From: Sphingobacterium populi
Lineage (GTDB): Bacteria > Bacteroidota > Bacteroidia > Sphingobacteriales > Sphingobacteriaceae
Reading direction: 5' to 3'
Assembly (NCBI RefSeq): GCF_001586775.1
Contig: NZ_LQXS01000005.1
Span: forward strand, 62,001 to 126,000
Length of the DNA: 64,000 nt
This document shows, in pieces, positions 60,823-64,000 of the stretch. The notes below the pieces were generated by a model. The model made no database searches. It worked only from the letters and a program-made list of their open reading frames with translations, and had not been told where the DNA came from. The number at the start of each line of letters is the position of its first letter. Position 1 is the first letter of the stretch. The position numbers and the translations under genes are program-made.

Positions 60823-60853
60823 TTTGCCTAGGCCTGTGATTTGCTTATATTTG
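60823..60853 (+). promoter_or_regulatory. Promoter of the FAH-M23-bcp gene group
   Basis: TTTG (60823-60826), a 19-nt spacer and TATATTTG (60846-60853) match the full Bacteroidota consensus, 67 nt before the first start codon. Confidence 0.75.
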
Positions 60854-60920
60854 TTAAACGTAGATACATACGTGCTTTATAATAGCACAACACAACGCAT
60901 ACTTTTAACTCGCATATTCC

Positions 60921-61532
60921 ATGAAGATCATCGCCATTGGCCGTAATTATATAAACCACGCGAAAGAGCTGAACAATCCTGTGCCCCAAGAGCCAGTCAT
61001 ATTCTTGAAGCCTGATACTGCTTTGTTGAGAGACAATAAGGATTTTTATTATCCCGATTTTTCGAAAGACATCCACTACGAAGTAGAAGTGGTATTGCGC
61101 ATTAGCAATGAAGCCAAACATGTTGCTGAAAAATATGCTCATAAGTATTATGACGCTATCGGATTAGGAATTGATTTTACAGCGCGAGATATTCAGCAAA
61201 AGCATAAGGAGAAAGGATTGCCTTGGGAGTTGGCCAAAGCATTTGATCAGTCCGCTGTTATCAGTCAGCTGATTCCAAAAGAAGAATTAGGCAATTTGGC
61301 CGATTTATCCTTTTCGTTGAAAAAAAATGGAGAGACCGTACAATCAGGTAATACGAAAGATGTGATTTTTCCTTTCGATCAATTGATTGCCTACATCTCC
61401 CAGCGGATCACGCTTCGCAAAGGCGATCTCATCTACACCGGCACGCCAGAAGGCGTCGGGCCTGTGCAGATTGGCGATAAGTTAGAAGGTTATTTGGGAG
61501 ATCAAAAAATGTTTTATTGTCTAATTAAGTAA
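60921..61532 (+). CDS. Fumarylacetoacetate hydrolase family protein
   Basis: Soluble metal-dependent hydrolase of 203 residues, like human FAHD1. MKIIAIGRNYINHAKEL and PVIFLKPDTALL at the start, the metal ligands in HYEVEVVLRIS (E-x-E) and LGIDFTARDIQ, and ITLRKGDLIYTGTPEGVGPVQIGD at the end are the family's marks. Substrates in the family include acylpyruvates, oxaloacetate and fumarylacetoacetate; which one cannot be read here. It is followed by the M23 gene after 3 nt. Confidence 0.9.
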   Translation: MKIIAIGRNYINHAKELNNPVPQEPVIFLKPDTALLRDNKDFYYPDFSKDIHYEVEVVLRISNEAKHVAEKYAHKYYDAIGLGIDFTARDIQQKHKEKGLPWELAKAFDQSAVISQLIPKEELGNLADLSFSLKKNGETVQSGNTKDVIFPFDQLIAYISQRITLRKGDLIYTGTPEGVGPVQIGDKLEGYLGDQKMFYCLIK

Positions 61533-61535
61533 ACG

Positions 61536-63256
61536 ATGCGGAAATTACTTTCGGGTTTGCTGGCCTCTTTCTTTGCAGGGTTGATGGTACAGGCTCAGCA
61601 AAACAATATTATAACTACGCGCGATTATCCGATCGAATACTTTCGATCACCGCTAAATATCACTCCCGACGCTTCGGGTACATTCGGAGAGTTGCGCTCC
61701 ACCCATTTCCATGCTGGAGATGATTATCGTACGCAACAGCGGACTGGTCTTCCGGTTTATGCCGTAGCCGAAGGATATGTATCACGCGTTCGTGTGCAGA
61801 TTGGCGGCGGTGGGAATTCGGTTTATATCGATCATCCAAATGGATACACATCGGTATATCTACATTTGGAGAACTTTAACGATGCGCTCACTAATATTAT
61901 TCGGGCAGAGCAATACAAGCAAAAGCGCTTTGACGTTGATGTAATGGTCGATAAAGGTACGCTTCATTTTCAAAAAGGCGATGTCATTGCGCGTTCAGGG
62001 AATACGGGCGCTTCTGGTGGCCCACATTTGCATTTCGAACTTCGAGATACCAAAAGCCAACATCCGCTAAACACACAACTTTTTGGCTTACAGTTTACCG
62101 ATCGTTTTGCACCAACGATTCAAGGATTGATGGTGTACGACCTGGGAGAAAATCGCTTTAACGAACATACCCCCCGCCGGCCATTATCTGTACGTGCGGT
62201 GAGTGGTACAGATTATAAATTGAGTAATAATGCAGTAATACCAGTAAATGGAAAATTTGGTTTAGGAATCAATGCCATTGATCGGCACCGTGCCGGCGGA
62301 TTTCAAAACGGAGTATATTCGATCGAGCTATTTATTGATGGCAAGCCCATGTCGACGGTGCTTTTCGAAGAATTGGATTTCAATACCTCGCGCGGCATCC
62401 ATTCTTACATTGATTATGCACAATGGAAACGTTCGAAAGCAAAGTATCAAAAGAGTTTTAAAGACCCAGGAAATCCGATTGAGATTTTCCATCATCTGCC
62501 AAATGATGGAATACTGGAGCTGACCGACAATCAGGTACAGACGTGAAATACGTGGTTAAAGATGTGAAAGGTAATTGCTCGGAACTGAACTTCCAGATTC
62601 AAAACTCGGCCAACTATCGGCCGAAGGCTAATAATGCAAAGGGACAATTGATGCCTTACGACCAAGACAATCAATTTACCAACGCCCTGATCGAAATTGA
62701 CATTCCAAAAGGCGTGTTGTACACCGACTTGGATTTCATCTACAGCAGCAGCGCAAAACCAGCAGGTGGATTTTCTGAGATTCACCATGTACACAATCCG
62801 CTGACGCCTTTATTCACCACGTACAAACTGCGTATCAAACCGACAAGCCTGCCAGAAAGATTACGTGATAAAGCCTTGATCGCTTCAACACAATCTGGCT
62901 CTGAAGGTGGTAAATATGAAGACGGCTGGGTAGTGGTAAACACACGCAATTTAGGTTCGTTTTACGTAGCAATCGATACCGTAGCTCCGAGCATCACGCC
63001 GCGCAATCTGAGCAATGGGAAAAATGTAGCGCAACAATCGAAGATCGACTTTACGATCTCCGATAATTTTTCGGGCATACAATCTTTCGACGGGTACATC
63101 GATGGCGAATGGGTATTGATGGAATACGATCCGAAAAACAGACACCTCTGGCACATATTCCAATCTTCCTTAAGCAAAGGAAAACACCAGTTTCGATTGG
63201 TGGTCAAAGATTGGAAAGATAATGAACGTATCTATCAAGCAGAATTTACACGATAA
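61536..63256 (+). pseudogene. M23-family (LytM) peptidase, interrupted by one apparent 1-nt deletion
   Basis: Probable periplasmic peptidoglycan endopeptidase or its inactive relative. A signal peptide (to about 21, GLMVQAQ) leads to a LytM domain (about 45-175) with zinc-site motifs THFHAGDDY (H-x3-D) and GGPHLHFELRD. A long C-terminal part without a recognised domain follows. The frame breaks after LELTDNQVQ; adding a G near 62540 gives DVKYVVKDVKGNCSELNF and the reading frame continues to 63256, for 573 residues. Both zinc motifs are kept, so catalysis is plausible. Confidence 0.86.
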
Positions 63257-63268
63257 ACAAGATTTCAT

Positions 63269-63730
63269 ATGAGCACATTAGCAATTGGCGATCAAGCTCC
63301 AGCTATCACCGCCAAAAATCAAGCAGGAAATACCATTCATCTATCAGATTTCAAGGGCAAACGCGTCATCTTGTACTTTTATCCGAAGGATAATACGCCG
63401 GGCTGTACAACCGAAGCATGTAATTTTAGAGATAATTATCAAAGCTTATTGAACGATGGCTTCGAAGTATTAGGTGTGAGTATCGACAGCGAACAATCGC
63501 ACCAGAAATTCATTGCGAAATATGAGCTTCCTTTTAATTTGCTGGCAGATGAAGATCAGAAGATCGTGAATGACTATGGCGTGTGGGTGGAGAAGAATAT
63601 GTATGGCAAAAAATACATGGGCACGGCACGCACCACATTTGTGATCGATGAGCAAGGAAAGATCGCACACATCATCAAAAAAGTAGACAACAAAAATGCT
63701 TCCGATCAAATCAGAACATTGTATAAATAA
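63269..63730 (+). CDS. bcp: Thioredoxin-dependent thiol peroxidase
   Basis: Peroxiredoxin of the PrxQ/Bcp class that reduces hydroperoxides with thioredoxin. The peroxidatic Cys is C46 and the resolving Cys C51, in YPKDNTPGCTTEACNFRD. VILYFYPKD and ARTTFVIDEQGKIAHIIKKV are also typical. Length 153 is normal. It lies 12 nt after the M23 gene and may share its transcript. Confidence 0.95.
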   Translation: MSTLAIGDQAPAITAKNQAGNTIHLSDFKGKRVILYFYPKDNTPGCTTEACNFRDNYQSLLNDGFEVLGVSIDSEQSHQKFIAKYELPFNLLADEDQKIVNDYGVWVEKNMYGKKYMGTARTTFVIDEQGKIAHIIKKVDNKNASDQIRTLYK

Positions 63731-63779
63731 ACCCGATTAACTAACCAAAATGCGTGCGCTTTTGCATGCCATAAATCAG

Positions 63780-63787
63780 TATATTTG
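63780..63787 (+). promoter_or_regulatory. Candidate -7 element of glyS
   Basis: TATATTTG fits TAnnTTTG but ends 6 nt before the glyS start codon, so the transcript would have almost no leader. TTTG lies 15 nt upstream (63761-63764), closer than the usual 19-21. Confidence 0.4.
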
Positions 63788-63793
63788 CCACTT

Positions 63794-64000
63794 ATGAGCA
63801 AACAGATAGACGATTTTTTCAAAAATATCATTTCGCATGCCAAGGAGTATGGTTTCGTATTCCCATCAAGCGAAATCTACGATGGCCTAAGCGCTGTCTA
63901 CGACTATGGCCAACTAGGTTCTGAATTGAAGAACAACCTGAAGACCTACTGGTGGAAATCAATGGTGCAATTGAATGATAACATCGTCGGTATCGACGCG
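63794..64000 (+). CDS. glyS: Glycine--tRNA ligase, 5' part only
   Basis: Class II aminoacyl-tRNA synthetase that charges tRNA-Gly; homodimeric alpha2 type. The visible 69 residues begin MSKQIDDFFKNIISHAKEYG, then FVFPSSEIYDGLSAVYDYGQLG (the family's start of motif 1, given in part) and LKNNLKTYWWKSMVQLNDNIVGIDA. The gene runs off the right edge. No frame problem is seen in this part. Confidence 0.9.
   Translation, partial: MSKQIDDFFKNIISHAKEYGFVFPSSEIYDGLSAVYDYGQLGSELKNNLKTYWWKSMVQLNDNIVGIDA

Overview
The window reads as a chromosomal segment from a member of Bacteroidota, most likely Sphingobacteriaceae (Sphingobacterium or a close relative). Signs: three complete SusC/SusD pairs plus a fourth, partial TonB-dependent receptor; a BlaI/M56 pair whose protease ends in SusC-like plug repeats; atpD-atpC standing apart from the other ATP synthase genes; PorT-, DUF4136- and DUF4256-type proteins; and promoters of the TTTG-N19-TAnnTTTG type (best at 17751-17781 and 60823-60853). 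Genus placement is inference. No tRNA, rRNA, CRISPR array, prophage, insertion sequence or transposase was seen.

Layout. 1-4.9 kb: partial TonB receptor, clpS, fabH, then M56 protease and BlaI repressor with two matching operators. 5.0-12.5 kb: citrate synthase, a PorT-type barrel, NAD+ synthetase and the oxidative pentose phosphate operon gnd-zwf-pgl. 12.7-17.5 kb: a DUF4136 lipoprotein, a DUF4256 protein, a minus-strand ketoacid operon scoA-thiolase-scoB, and an unknown coiled-coil membrane protein. 17.8-19.6 kb: atpD-atpC. 20.0-36.0 kb: one co-directional branched-chain amino acid cluster, ilvE-ilvD-ilvB-ilvN-dinB-ilvC, then leuC-[methyltransferase, ABM protein, methyltransferase]-leuD-[ABC ATPase]-leuB-leuA-ilvA. 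36.2-42.9 kb: a serine hydrolase and SusCD pair 1. 43.0-47.2 kb: class Ib ribonucleotide reductase, nrdH-like-nrdI-nrdE-nrdF. 47.3-60.6 kb, minus strand: MFS transporter, SusCD pair 2, a GMC oxidoreductase with its small subunit (glucoside 3-dehydrogenase type), and SusCD pair 3. 60.9-64 kb: FAH-family hydrolase, M23 peptidase, bcp peroxidase and the start of glycyl-tRNA synthetase.

How the genes work together. The ilv/leu cluster encodes essentially the whole route from threonine and pyruvate to isoleucine, valine and leucine. The interesting part is its passengers: a Tam-like methyltransferase cassette placed between the two isopropylmalate isomerase subunits, a tandem ABC ATPase overlapping leuD, and a DinB-like protein before ilvC. 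The 48.7-60.6 kb block looks like a nutrient-uptake locus in which periplasmic sugar oxidation, rather than glycoside hydrolysis, sits between two SusCD importers.

Data quality. Five genes (ilvB twice, leuA, the serine hydrolase, susC 1 and the M23 peptidase) each lose their frame through the apparent loss of one G or C next to an identical base. Restoring the base gives a family-like protein every time. The shared error type points to uncorrected sequencing indels more than to real gene decay; the raw reads would decide.
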